From the NCBI GenBank assembly GCA_030527925.1, contig JAUMZW010000008.1, forward strand, positions 1-64,000: a stretch of DNA of 64,000 nucleotides, read 5' to 3'. A program made the translations under genes and the position numbers. Origin of the DNA: Streptococcus sp. (lineage in GTDB: Bacteria; Bacillota; Bacilli; Lactobacillales; Streptococcaceae). The notes beneath the pieces were generated by a model that did no database searches, was not told where the DNA came from, and saw only the letters and a list, made by a program, of their open reading frames with translations. This document shows positions 17,675-26,975 of the stretch, one piece after another. The number at the start of each line of letters is the position of its first letter. Within the stretch, counting starts at the first letter, position 1.

Positions 17675-19054
17675 TCAAATTAATAATTCTAATGGATTTT
17701 CAAGCAATTTCTTCAAATCAACCATGAATTTGGCACCGTTCATTCCATCAACCAATCTGTGGTCAATCGTTAAACACATCGCCATAATTGGACGAATCAC
17801 AACCTGACCATCTATAACGACAGGGGTTTGTACGGTTGCAGCAACACCTAAAATAGCAGAGTTTGGTTGATTAATAATCGGGTTAAATGTTTTTGTACCA
17901 AACATTCCTAAATTAGTGATTGAGAAAGTCGAACCAGACATTTCAGCTGCTTTCAATTTACCACTCTGAGCCTTTTTAATCACATCCTTAGATGCTACAA
18001 CAAATTCTGAAAGACTCATCTTATCAGCCCCATGAACTACTGGTACAACTAAACCATCATCTAAGCCAACAGCGATACCCATATTGACAAATTTGTGAAG
18101 TTCAATTTCTTGGGCATCATTGATCAGAGAAGCATTTAGGTATCGGTGCTCTTCTTTCATCAAAGTACGAGTTACTGCTAACCCAATTAAATCCGTAAAG
18201 GTTACTTTAAGACCAGTCTTATTCATAATTGGTTCTAAAACTTGTTTACGTAGTGCCATCAAATTAGTCATATCAATATCATAGTTCAATGTAAATGTTG
18301 GTGCTGTAAGGTAAGAATGCGTCATACCTTTAGAGATGGCTTTACGCATCGCACTCATCTTAATCACTTCAACACCATCTGGTAAAGCTGCCTTAGGAGC
18401 TTCTTCCACTTTAACAGACTCTGATTTTTCAACTGGCTTATTAGCATTTAAATAGGCATAGACGTCTTCTTTTTGAATCTTACCACGCGCACCTGTTCCA
18501 ACAACTTCTGATAAATCTACACCAAGATCCAAAGCAATTTTTCGTGCCAATGGTGTTGCTTTTTGTTGAACACCTTTAAAATTCTCAACATCATCTTTAT
18601 GAACACGACCTTTAGCACCCGTTCCAGGAACAAGTGACAAATCAATATTCAAGTCACGTGCCGCTTTTCTAGCAGCCGGTGTTGCTCTAACAGGACCATC
18701 AGAAGCTTTAGAAAAAACAACTGTTTCAGATTTTGTTTCTTCAGCTTTTAACTCCACTGAAGGTTCTTCTTTTGGTTTTGTTTTAGAGGAGTCTTCTTCA
18801 GCTGAAACTGTTTCACCTTCAGCTCCAAGATAACCAATAACCTCTGTGACAGGAACGGTCTCACCATTTCCTCGAACAATTTTTAAGAGAACTCCTGAAT
18901 CTTCAGCTTCTAGCTCCATATTTGTTTTATCTGACATGATTTCAAGTAAGATATCTCCTTCTTGGACTAAATCACCTTCTTGCTTTTTCCATTCGATGAT
19001 TTCACCCTCTTGCATATCAACACCAAGCTTGGGCATTATAATTTCGATAGCCAT
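17675..19054 (-). CDS. pdhC: 2-oxoacid dehydrogenase E2 (dihydrolipoamide acetyltransferase)
   Basis: A 459-residue E2 core protein. In order it has a lipoyl domain (1-80, Lys near 43), an acidic linker, two successive peripheral subunit-binding domains (about 122-160 with RATPAARKAARDL and GTGAKGRV; about 164-202 with KATPLARKIALDL and GTGARGKI), and the catalytic acyltransferase domain (about 225-459) with the active-site DHRLVDG near 430. It transfers acetyl groups from E1 to CoA. Two binding domains in tandem are notable, since most bacterial E2s have one. Pyruvate is the likely substrate, but acetoin (acoC) cannot be excluded. Confidence 0.93.
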   Translation of the reverse strand: MAIEIIMPKLGVDMQEGEIIEWKKQEGDLVQEGDILLEIMSDKTNMELEAEDSGVLLKIVRGNGETVPVTEVIGYLGAEGETVSAEEDSSKTKPKEEPSVELKAEETKSETVVFSKASDGPVRATPAARKAARDLNIDLSLVPGTGAKGRVHKDDVENFKGVQQKATPLARKIALDLGVDLSEVVGTGARGKIQKEDVYAYLNANKPVEKSESVKVEEAPKAALPDGVEVIKMSAMRKAISKGMTHSYLTAPTFTLNYDIDMTNLMALRKQVLEPIMNKTGLKVTFTDLIGLAVTRTLMKEEHRYLNASLINDAQEIELHKFVNMGIAVGLDDGLVVPVVHGADKMSLSEFVVASKDVIKKAQSGKLKAAEMSGSTFSITNLGMFGTKTFNPIINQPNSAILGVAATVQTPVVIDGQVVIRPIMAMCLTIDHRLVDGMNGAKFMVDLKKLLENPLELLI

Positions 19055-19113
19055 TATCTCTCCCTTTCTTCCTATCTATTGAGAAGGTTTTACTTTTCAA
19101 AACTCTCCTTAAA

Positions 19114-19140
19114 AAGTCAGCCATATCATATGGCTAACTT
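19114..19140 (-). terminator. Intercistronic hairpin between E1-beta and E2 genes
   Basis: AGCCATAT (19119-19126) pairs with ATATGGCT (19128-19135), extended by AAGT/ACTT after one mismatch. On the minus strand a short T-rich run follows. It may reduce read-through or protect the E1 mRNA. Confidence 0.45.
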
Positions 19141-19149
19141 AATAACTAT

Positions 19150-20145
19150 CTAAGCTTTATTTGCAATATCATAGATTGCCTTCTTAATCTTAGTAACATC
19201 AGGTAAAATTGCTTGCTCTAAAACTCGTGCGTAAGGAACTGGAACATCCTCACTTGCTAAGCGAACAATTGGATGGTCTAAATAATCAAAAGCTTCACTT
19301 TCTGCAACCATTGAAGCAATCTCACCAATGAAACCACCTGTTTTATAAGCATCGTTAACTAATAATAATTTACCTGTTTTCTTAACTGAATTAATGATAA
19401 TTTCTTTATCCAAAGGAATTAACGTTCTTGGATCAACAACCTCAACATTGATACCATCAACAGCCACTTCTTCTGCAGCTTGAAGAACACGTTCTAACAT
19501 ACGACCATAACTTACGATTGTTATATCAGTTCCTTCACGCTTAATCTCACCTTTACCAAGGGGAATATAGAAATCAGGGTCTTGAGTAACTTCTTCTTTT
19601 TTTCCGTATAATGCTTTTGGTTCCATAAAAATAACAATATTGTTATCACGGATAGCTGATTTTAACAACCCTTTAGCGTCATTAGCATTACCTGGAGCAA
19701 CAACTTTGATTCCTGGAATATGTGTTAACCACGCTTCTAATGATTGAGAATGTTGAGCAGCCGAACCAATTCCTGAACCAGATGCCACACGGAAAGTGAC
19801 AGGGGTTTTCAAACCACCACCAAACATGTAGTTGTTCTTAGCGCCATTATTGACAATAGCATCAAGAGCAATCGTGATAAAATCCATAAATGTTAAATCG
19901 ACGATAGGACGAAGCCCTGTAATAGCAGCACCAACTGCACTACCTGCAATAGCAGCTTCTGAAATCGGTGTATCTTTAACACGTTTTGCACCAAATTCTT
20001 CAAGCATGCCAACAGAAGTACCGAAGTCTCCACCATAGACACCAACATCTTCACCCATCAAAAAGATTTTTTCGTCTTTACGCATTTCCTCAGACATAGC
20101 AAGGTTAACTGCTTCGCGTAAAGCCATTAATTTTGTTTCTGACAT
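19150..20145 (-). CDS. pdhB: 2-oxoacid dehydrogenase E1 component, beta subunit
   Basis: A 331-residue transketolase-like beta subunit of the E1 heterotetramer, which decarboxylates the 2-oxoacid with thiamine diphosphate and passes the acyl group to lipoyl-E2. The conserved FLMGEDVGVYGG start, SEAAIAGSAVGAA, the AAQHSQSLEAW segment and VEVVDPRTLIPLD are present. The length is standard. It follows the E1-alpha gene by about 50 bases. Annotated as acoB in some streptococci; the substrate cannot be told from sequence. Confidence 0.93.
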   Translation of the reverse strand: MSETKLMALREAVNLAMSEEMRKDEKIFLMGEDVGVYGGDFGTSVGMLEEFGAKRVKDTPISEAAIAGSAVGAAITGLRPIVDLTFMDFITIALDAIVNNGAKNNYMFGGGLKTPVTFRVASGSGIGSAAQHSQSLEAWLTHIPGIKVVAPGNANDAKGLLKSAIRDNNIVIFMEPKALYGKKEEVTQDPDFYIPLGKGEIKREGTDITIVSYGRMLERVLQAAEEVAVDGINVEVVDPRTLIPLDKEIIINSVKKTGKLLLVNDAYKTGGFIGEIASMVAESEAFDYLDHPIVRLASEDVPVPYARVLEQAILPDVTKIKKAIYDIANKA

Positions 20146-20196
20146 TTTCTATTCTCCTAGTTTAAATTTGATTTATTGACTTTTTGAGATGATACA

Positions 20197-21165
20197 TTAA
20201 TCAACCCAAACATCTTCAAATGCAACTTCTAATCCAGGCTCTGGACTATTTTGTGCAAATTCGTAGGCATCATCAACTTCTTTTTTAACTTGAGCTTCAA
20301 TGTCATCAAGTTCAGCATCAGTAGCAATACCTTCTTTAGTTAAATAAGCACGGTATTTTAACATTGGATCTTTCTTCTTCCAACTATCTACTTCTTCTTT
20401 TGTACGATATACACCAGCATCTGCTGTGGAATGTCCAAACCAGCGGTATGTTTCTACTTCAACAATAGCTGGTCCATTACCACCACGAACGTGTTCTACT
20501 GCTTTTTCCATTGTCTCATAAACAGCAACTAAATCATTTCCATCTTTACAGTAAAATCCTGGAATTCCATACGCCTTAGCTCTAGTATATAGATGAGGAG
20601 TATTTGTCGCATTCTTAATGTCCATTGAAATACCATAACGGTTATTAATGATAAAGAAAATAACTGGTAAATGCCATGCTGCAGCCATATTAACTGACTC
20701 ATGGAATGATCCTTCGTTAGTTGCTCCATCTCCAGAGAAAGCAACAACAATATTATTTGTGCCATTATATTGTTGTGTCAAAGCAGCACCAACTGCAAGA
20801 GCGTATCCACCACCAACAATACCATTTGTTCCATAATTTCCTTTTTCAAAATCCGCTAAGTGCATTGAACCACCACGACCTTTAGAAACACCTGTTGCTT
20901 TTCCAGCTAATTCAGCCATCATGCCATTTAAGTCCATATCTTTTGCGATTGACTGACCATGTCCACGGTGATTTGAAAAAATAATATCATCATACGTTAA
21001 ATGAGCTACAGCTCCAACATTAGCCGCCTCTTCTCCAACAGAAAAATGGGTCATTCCTTGAACAAAACCACGACGAACTAATTTATTAATTCGCATGTCA
21101 AATTCACGAATACGCTCCATTTTTAAATACATATTCATATGTTGTTCTTTAGATAAAGATACCAT
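20197..21165 (-). CDS. pdhA: 2-oxoacid dehydrogenase E1 component, alpha subunit
   Basis: A 322-residue E1-alpha subunit. The thiamine diphosphate motif begins AFSGDGATNEG (about residue 158) and closes with FFIINN about 30 residues later. The phosphate/Mg region and the GRGGSMHL and RWFGHSTAD segments are conserved. The ATG at 21165 is chosen for the GGAGG at 21171-21175; a TTG twelve bases upstream overlaps that site. First gene of the operon, with its own promoter at 21197-21225. Confidence 0.93.
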   Translation of the reverse strand: MVSLSKEQHMNMYLKMERIREFDMRINKLVRRGFVQGMTHFSVGEEAANVGAVAHLTYDDIIFSNHRGHGQSIAKDMDLNGMMAELAGKATGVSKGRGGSMHLADFEKGNYGTNGIVGGGYALAVGAALTQQYNGTNNIVVAFSGDGATNEGSFHESVNMAAAWHLPVIFFIINNRYGISMDIKNATNTPHLYTRAKAYGIPGFYCKDGNDLVAVYETMEKAVEHVRGGNGPAIVEVETYRWFGHSTADAGVYRTKEEVDSWKKKDPMLKYRAYLTKEGIATDAELDDIEAQVKKEVDDAYEFAQNSPEPGLEVAFEDVWVD

Positions 21166-21196
21166 ATTGTCCTCCAATAATCTTTATTACTTTTAT

Positions 21197-21242
21197 ATTT
21201 TAAACCTTTTTTTCACAAAGTGCAACTTTTAAAACCCTTTGT
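21197..21242 (-). promoter_or_regulatory. Promoter and inverted repeat of the 2-oxoacid dehydrogenase operon
   Basis: On the minus strand TTGCAC (21220-21225) and TAAAAT (21197-21202) are 17 bases apart. An inverted repeat, ACAAAG (21215-21220) with CTTTGT (21237-21242), brackets the -35 box and could be an operator. The regulator is not identifiable. Confidence 0.55.
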
Positions 21243-21362
21243 AACTCTCTTATAATAAGTAGTTTTTTTAATTTTTGTTTTTTTATTCACAAACTTTCTT
21301 CAAAATTCCTATATTATAATGTTTTTAAGAGGAATTCATTCTAAATCTAAAAAAATGGAATT

Positions 21363-21391
21363 AAAAAGACAAGTTATAAACTTGTCTTTTT
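21363..21391 (-). terminator. Terminator of the EIIC-like permease gene
   Basis: AAAAAGACAAGTT (21363-21375) pairs perfectly with AACTTGTCTTTTT (21379-21391) over a three-base loop, nine bases after the permease stop on the minus strand. Confidence 0.85.
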
Positions 21392-21399
21392 AGATTAAA

Positions 21400-22518
21400 T
21401 TATTCTTCAAATTTAAAAATCCTAACAGAATAGAGTTTTAGTATTTTTTCAAATAGGATTCTAAAAAAGATGGCTAAAACAATAGGAATTACTAGCCAAG
21501 CCACTAATGCCGTTGTAAAAGATAGCCCTCCATTTACAGATGCAAAAAGACCTGTTAACCCGACTAAACCAAAACCTGCTGAAGCTGGTGTCCCTGTAAT
21601 TGTGAAAAAAGGAACTAATAAACCTGTTAATGCTGCTGTAGAAACGATTGGTAAATAAGAAATGGGAGCTTCAAAAACATTAGTCATCATCATTTTCATA
21701 GAACCTAAAGCAATTGCAGTTGTTACTCCAGCTTTATTCACAAAGAAAGAGTGAACTACTAGTACTATACAGGTAGAAGCTACTCCCATTGCTGCTGCAC
21801 CAGCTGAAAGACCATTTAATCCGATAGCTAAACCAATCGCAACTGTAGAAATAGGAGCTACAATCATAATTGAAAATGCAATACAAATAAGAATACTCAT
21901 TACATATGGTTGAAGTTGCGTAAAATACATAATCCCTTGACCAATAAAAAGCGAGATCATCTTGACGTATGGTAACATAAATAAACCAAGTGTCGCTAAT
22001 AGCGTTCCAACAACTGGAATTAGGACAAAACTAAAAGAATCAAATTTACCATCTAGCCAAAGTAAAACTAGAGCTGATATAGAACAAATCAACATGACAT
22101 TAATAATATCACCAGTTCCGCTCGTATAAAACCCAGAGACAACTTTAGTTGCTGTTGTGATAATCTCATTAGATGCTTTTTGCTTCTGCACAAGCTCCAA
22201 CAACTGATTAGCACCCACTAACTTAGTAGTGGCACCTGAACTTACAAATGCAATAGCAGTTAGCAAAGCAGCCTTCATTCCCTTAAAATTAAATTCAAAA
22301 GCTATCAATGTACCTATGATTCCAGATAATGCTGATTGAAATAAAACATTCGCAACACTCCAAGTCGCAAAAAAAGGATTATTTACAAAAAATGGTAATG
22401 CAAATAGAACAGCAAACATTGAATTTGGCAATAACGACACAATAACACCTATAGCTGTTCCATTTAAAACTTTGTGAATAAATGACTTAACTGTTAGAGA
22501 CTGAATATCATTTGACAT
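21400..22518 (-). CDS. PTS EIIC-like permease (PfoR family)
   Basis: A 372-residue membrane protein with about ten hydrophobic segments, of the PTS_EIIC_2/PfoR group. The start FIHKVLNGTAIGVIVSLLPN and the Gly-rich GLAIGLNGLSAGAAAMGVAS segment are characteristic. These stand-alone EIIC-like proteins lack IIA and IIB domains. In Clostridium the name PfoR came from an effect on toxin expression, and a transported substrate is not established. It is transcribed alone: a leader of about 140 bases with a terminator-like hairpin precedes it and a terminator follows. A GGGGGAG ribosome-binding site lies before the ATG. Confidence 0.82.
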   Translation of the reverse strand: MSNDIQSLTVKSFIHKVLNGTAIGVIVSLLPNSMFAVLFALPFFVNNPFFATWSVANVLFQSALSGIIGTLIAFEFNFKGMKAALLTAIAFVSSGATTKLVGANQLLELVQKQKASNEIITTATKVVSGFYTSGTGDIINVMLICSISALVLLWLDGKFDSFSFVLIPVVGTLLATLGLFMLPYVKMISLFIGQGIMYFTQLQPYVMSILICIAFSIMIVAPISTVAIGLAIGLNGLSAGAAAMGVASTCIVLVVHSFFVNKAGVTTAIALGSMKMMMTNVFEAPISYLPIVSTAALTGLLVPFFTITGTPASAGFGLVGLTGLFASVNGGLSFTTALVAWLVIPIVLAIFFRILFEKILKLYSVRIFKFEE

Positions 22519-22540
22519 AAAACTCCCCCTTAAAATAAAA

Positions 22541-22565
22541 ATCTCTTATTTACCTAATAAGAGAT
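22541..22565 (-). promoter_or_regulatory. Terminator-like hairpin in the leader of the EIIC-like gene
   Basis: ATCTCTTATT (22541-22550) pairs perfectly with AATAAGAGAT (22556-22565). On the minus strand the stem is followed by TTTTATTTTA and then directly by the ribosome-binding site, so it could end transcription just before the gene. Confidence 0.55.
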
Positions 22566-22666
22566 AACCAAACTTAATAAGATAGATTAAAAATACACTA
22601 AATGCTGATATAGCTATTTGTTTAAAAATAATCTAGTAACAAAGAATCTAATAACTATTTTTGTTT

Positions 22667-22675
22667 ATTATAACA
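22667..22675 (-). promoter_or_regulatory. Extended -10 promoter of the EIIC-like gene
   Basis: On the minus strand TGTTATAAT (TATAAT at 22667-22672) gives a TGn -10 box. A TTGACA lies only nine bases upstream and cannot be its -35. The leader would be about 140 bases. Confidence 0.55.
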
Positions 22676-22759
22676 TCTTTTTGTCAAAAATAGAACAGTA
22701 AATTAAAAATTTTCTGATAATTAATTTTATCGTTGGAGCTTTAATTTTAATAAATTTCT

Positions 22760-23944
22760 CTACTTTTCAATATGAACAAGATAATATTTTCCACAAAGAG
22801 TAACTCCAAACAAAGCTCCACCTACACTAGCAAACGTCCATATTGAAATGCTACGTGGAATGACAAGCATAAATCCAATTCCAAACGGCATAAGAAGACA
22901 TGCAATGGTATAAATAGTTGCAATCACCCTCCCCATGTATTTTTTATCGACTTTCTCTTGAACCTGACTAAAAAAATGAATGTTAAAAACCGTTAAAAAT
23001 AATTCAAATAATAAATTGCCTAAATAAGAAATTATAATGGGTAAACCCAATGCTGGTGCCAGTGAAATCAACAATAGACTTAAAGATGAAAATCCTAATA
23101 AAATGAGATTTGACGTCATAGAAGATTTAATTTTTGATGCAATTAGACCTGCTAAAATGGAACCAATTGCACCTGCACTGAGTAAACTTGCGTAAGCATC
23201 AGAATGATGAAATAATTTTGGTGTGAATGGAAAAACATAATTCATCATTGCAATGAATAGGTTAACAACAGATGCTAAAATCAATAAAAAGAAAATCTCT
23301 TTTTCATTTCTAATATACTTTAGCCCCTCCTTCATATCAATGATAATAGAAGATAGTGTCAACTCTTTAGTCATATCAGTAACTTGATTAATCTCCTTAA
23401 TCAGATATAAACAAACAAAGGAGATGAAAAATGTCAGACTATCAATAACTAAAGTCATACGAATTCCTACCTGACTATAGACCAACAAACCTAAAAGTGG
23501 TGAAGATACCTTGATAACCTGAACAATAGTCTCCAACCTTGAATTATAGCTTAAAATTTTATCTTTTGAAATTACCTCTGGTACGTAAGACCGATAAGAA
23601 GGACCTGAAAATGAACTAGAGATAGCAAGAACAACATTTACTATAATTAAACCATAAACCAGAATATTATCACTTGGTATCAATGAAATGAGCAAACAAA
23701 CTAAAGCACCTAAGGCATCAGTAAATAGTAAAATTTTTCTTCTTTTAATTCTATCAGCAAAAACTCCTCCAAATGGATTAATCAGAATTGAAATTAAAAT
23801 ATCCAATAGCTGATAAATTCCTAGATAGGTCTTACCAACTTTACCAAATGAAGCTAACCAGCTACTATTCCCGTAATCATATAAAATATTTCCCAGACTG
23901 TTTACAGACTTACTTATCATCAATTTTAAATCATTTTTTTTCAT
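22760..23944 (-). CDS. MFS transporter
   Basis: A 394-residue major facilitator with about twelve hydrophobic segments. The loop between helices 2 and 3 reads GGVFADRIKRRKILL, the typical MFS motif A. The group resembles the small macrolide- or drug-efflux-like MFS proteins of Firmicutes (MefA-related shape), but the substrate is unknown. ATG 23944 is preferred for the AGGAGGA at 23951-23957; an upstream start would add seven residues without support. It lies just downstream of the broken rgg gene, the classic position for an Rgg-controlled target. Confidence 0.8.
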   Translation of the reverse strand: MKKNDLKLMISKSVNSLGNILYDYGNSSWLASFGKVGKTYLGIYQLLDILISILINPFGGVFADRIKRRKILLFTDALGALVCLLISLIPSDNILVYGLIIVNVVLAISSSFSGPSYRSYVPEVISKDKILSYNSRLETIVQVIKVSSPLLGLLVYSQVGIRMTLVIDSLTFFISFVCLYLIKEINQVTDMTKELTLSSIIIDMKEGLKYIRNEKEIFFLLILASVVNLFIAMMNYVFPFTPKLFHHSDAYASLLSAGAIGSILAGLIASKIKSSMTSNLILLGFSSLSLLLISLAPALGLPIIISYLGNLLFELFLTVFNIHFFSQVQEKVDKKYMGRVIATIYTIACLLMPFGIGFMLVIPRSISIWTFASVGGALFGVTLCGKYYLVHIEK

Positions 23945-23985
23945 AATCTGTCCTCCTATACTCAATTATATAATATAAAAAGAAA

Positions 23986-24024
23986 GAAATAAAAAAATCC
24001 CATATTTGGGAATTTTTTTATTTC
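23986..24024. terminator. Terminator between the rgg pseudogene and the MFS gene
   Basis: GAAATAAAAAAATCCCA faces TGGGAATTTTTTTATTTC with one extra base in one arm. A and T runs on both sides make it work in both directions. Confidence 0.75.
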
Positions 24025-24102
24025 CAACGGTTGAACATCTGAAATTATAAATATTAAAGTTCGTTTTAAATTTTAGAAGTTCTAGAAAATGTTATGCTTA
24101 AT

Positions 24103-24966
24103 TTATAAGTCCACATTTGTCCATTTTTGAAAATGGTTTTTAAAATAGGTCGCATGGTAAGTTGACTCCGTTATCTCAAAACACTTAATCGCATCCCTCA
24201 TGATATCTTTTCCTAACTTTTCCCCTAACGAAAAACGTAAAAAACCTTTCTGGTACATTAAAATAATACGATGATAAGCCTTATGTTCTCCTTTTAGAAG
24301 AGGCTCTAATTTCATAATATAATATTTTGATTTTTCAAATAAAGTTTTTTCAATCGTAAGTTCAATAAAATTAAGTAAAAGAGATTCTATCACATTAATA
24401 TAACTACCAACTTCATAATAATAGTGACAATTTAAAATCTCCTCAATAAAAGCTTCTAAAATACTAAAGTCAAAAAATCGATAAAGATTACCCAAAACAA
24501 TTAACTCCTCCATTCCCCATATTTCTGTTGCAAAAAAATGGTCATATAAAAAATCTAGATTTTCTTGTGGAAAATGGTAGGAAGGATTATTTTCACTTAG
24601 AATCCCTTGAAACAAAATGTAATTTAATTTATTCTGGATGTCATCAGGGTGAGTATTGATTTCATCCTTTAACGATAGCAATACAAGTTCAAACGTTTTC
24701 CAATCCTCATCAAAAACGAGTTGTCTCATTTGATTCATCAGAGATATTTGATGATAACTCTCATAAGAATTTATACGGTGAAAAAATTCTGATGGAATGA
24801 CTTTAATTTTATTTAGAAGGTGTAATAATTTGGATAAGGTAATATCTTATTCCCCTCTTTCAAAACGTGATATTTGAGAAATTGAAACTTCCTTATCTGA
24901 AATTTGCTTTAAGGAGATTTGACGCTGCTGACGTAATTCTCTAAATATTTTACCATAGTCATGCAT
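24103..24966 (-). pseudogene. Rgg/GadR/MutR-type transcriptional regulator, nonsense mutation
   Basis: Read from ATG 24966, the frame encodes a typical Rgg N-terminal helix-turn-helix (MHDYGKIFRELRQQRQIS, then KEVSISQISRFERGE). It stops at TAA 24847-24849 (codon 40), then continues open in the same frame to 24103, giving the usual 287-residue length and the helical repeat domain that binds peptides. In relatives the residue after RFERGE is normally Ser, and TCA to TAA is a one-base change. Only a truncated or reinitiated C-terminal piece (from 24738) could be made, without DNA-binding domain. The ATG directly follows the ABC-F stop codon. Confidence 0.85.
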
Positions 24967-26883
24967 CTATACTTCTAACACCTCTAACTCACTAGATTTT
25001 TCTTCCCATTCGAGTAAAAGTTTTTCCTGTATTTGTGTAAGATTATCGATTTCTTTTTGATTACTCATTAAAAAATCTGCGTCATTTGATGACTGCATAT
25101 CCTTCTCATAACGATAAATCTCAGCTTCTATTTGCTCTAGTTTTTCTTCAATTTCCACGATACGCCGTTTTAATTTTCTTAATTCTTTTTGATTATCTTT
25201 TTGTAGCTTATAATCATTTGAAATATTTACTGACTCATCCGTTTTTTCAGAACAATTCTCGTTCAGCTCTAATAATTCTTTTTCGGATTTTTTATCAAGA
25301 TAATAATCATAGTCTCCAAGATATAGAGTTGAACCATCTTGCGATAATTCAAGAACACTTGTTGCTACCCGATTGATAAAATAGCGATCATGACTAACAA
25401 ATAATACCGTTCCATCAAAATCAATTAGAGCCTCCTCAAGGACTTCCTTACTATCGATATCTAGATGATTTGTTGGTTCATCTAAAATTAAAAAATTATT
25501 ATTTTCCATTGATAATTTTGCAAGTAAAAGTCTAGCCTTTTCCCCACCTGATAACATAGAGACCGTTTTTTTGACATCATCTCCAGAAAATAAGAAGGCT
25601 CCTAAGCGATTTCTAATTTCCAACTCAGGTATCGTCGAAAATTCGTTCCATAATTCATCCAAGACAGTATTATTAGGAGTTAAATGCGATTGTTTTTGGT
25701 CATAATACCCCAATTCTACATTTACTCCTAATTTAGCTTCTCCCTTAATAAATGGAATTTGACCAATAATTGACTTTATAAGGGTAGATTTTCCTACCCC
25801 ATTTGGGCCCACAATAGCAACTGCATCTAATTTTTTAAGATGAAGCGAAATTGGTTCTGATAAAATTTCTTGGTTATAACCCACTGCAGCTTCCTCTACA
25901 GTTAAGACAACATTGCCAGAAACCGTTTTAGAATGGAAAGTCATATTAGCTGATTTTTGTTCTTTGCTTGGTTTATCCAACCGATCAATTTTTTCAAGTT
26001 GTTTACGTCTTGCTTGAGCACGTTTAGTCGTTGATTTTCGAACAATATTTTTTTGAACAAAATCCTCTAATTTTGCAATTTCCTTAGCCTGCTTATCGTA
26101 TTTTTTTTCCTCCAGAGCTAGTTTCTCAGCTTTTAAATCCATAAATTTAGAGTAATTACCGACATAACGATCAAGAGAATGCTTTGTTAAATCAAAAGTA
26201 AGCGTAGCCACCTTGTCCAAAAAATAGCGGTCATGGCTCACAATAATAAGAGCTCCCTGATAATGGCTTAAATAATTCTCCAACCAAGAAATAGTCTCAA
26301 TATCAAGATGATTGGTAGGTTCATCTAATACGAGCAACTCAGGTTTTTCAAGTAACATCTTTGCTAATGCTAAACGTGTATTTTGTCCACCAGATAAAGA
26401 AGAAATCGGCATTTCCCACATCTCTTCTCCAAATTTAAAACCATTTAAAATAGCTTTAATATCTGCCTCGTAGGTAAAGCCCCCTAATAATCGAAACTCT
26501 TCGGATAACTGATCATACTCAGTCATAATATTTTCAAGAGAAATACCTGTCGAATCCCCCATTAATAGCTCTAGTTCCCGAAGTTTTTGCTCACGTTTTT
26601 GTAAGTCAGAAAACACTGATAACATCTCGTCAAAAATAGTTTTTTCGGATGAAAATTGACTATTTTGTGCCAGATAAGATAAGGATAAATCTTTTTTCTT
26701 ATTTATTTCTCCACTTGTAGGTGATTCCTCCCCCACCAACATCTTTAATAATGTCGTCTTACCAGCACCATTTTTACCAACCAAAGCAATTCGGTCTCTT
26801 TCATCCACTTGAAAAGTTATATTATCAAAAAGCACATCACCTGAAAATGAGCGCCCTAATTTATTAGCTTGTAAAATAATCAT
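24967..26883 (-). CDS. ABC-F family ATPase (YdiF-like)
   Basis: A 638-residue duplicated ATPase without membrane segments. The first cassette has GKNGAGKTT and LSGGQNTRLALAK; the second has GPNGVGKST and LSGGEKARLLLAK. Both Walker B motifs read [10 protein letters not shown]. The interdomain linker (about residues 235-320) is basic and helical, and the C-terminal part (about 545-638) is a coiled coil. This is the second ABC-F protein in the window and is only distantly similar to the one at 6469-8337. It could act in ribosome rescue or in antibiotic protection; nothing here decides. Confidence 0.87.
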   Translation of the reverse strand: MIILQANKLGRSFSGDVLFDNITFQVDERDRIALVGKNGAGKTTLLKMLVGEESPTSGEINKKKDLSLSYLAQNSQFSSEKTIFDEMLSVFSDLQKREQKLRELELLMGDSTGISLENIMTEYDQLSEEFRLLGGFTYEADIKAILNGFKFGEEMWEMPISSLSGGQNTRLALAKMLLEKPELLVLDEPTNHLDIETISWLENYLSHYQGALIIVSHDRYFLDKVATLTFDLTKHSLDRYVGNYSKFMDLKAEKLALEEKKYDKQAKEIAKLEDFVQKNIVRKSTTKRAQARRKQLEKIDRLDKPSKEQKSANMTFHSKTVSGNVVLTVEEAAVGYNQEILSEPISLHLKKLDAVAIVGPNGVGKSTLIKSIIGQIPFIKGEAKLGVNVELGYYDQKQSHLTPNNTVLDELWNEFSTIPELEIRNRLGAFLFSGDDVKKTVSMLSGGEKARLLLAKLSMENNNFLILDEPTNHLDIDSKEVLEEALIDFDGTVLFVSHDRYFINRVATSVLELSQDGSTLYLGDYDYYLDKKSEKELLELNENCSEKTDESVNISNDYKLQKDNQKELRKLKRRIVEIEEKLEQIEAEIYRYEKDMQSSNDADFLMSNQKEIDNLTQIQEKLLLEWEEKSSELEVLEV

Positions 26884-26934
26884 AGTTTCATTTTAACAAA
26901 TATTAGTTTTGAAAACTAGTCAAATAAACAAATA

Positions 26935-26964
26935 AAAGAGAGCTTATTTTCATAAACTCTCTTT
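26935..26964 (-). terminator. Terminator of the metalloprotease gene
   Basis: AAAGAGAG (26935-26942) pairs with CTCTCTTT (26957-26964), about a dozen bases after the metalloprotease stop on the minus strand. Confidence 0.65.
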
Positions 26965-26975
26965 ACAACTATTCA

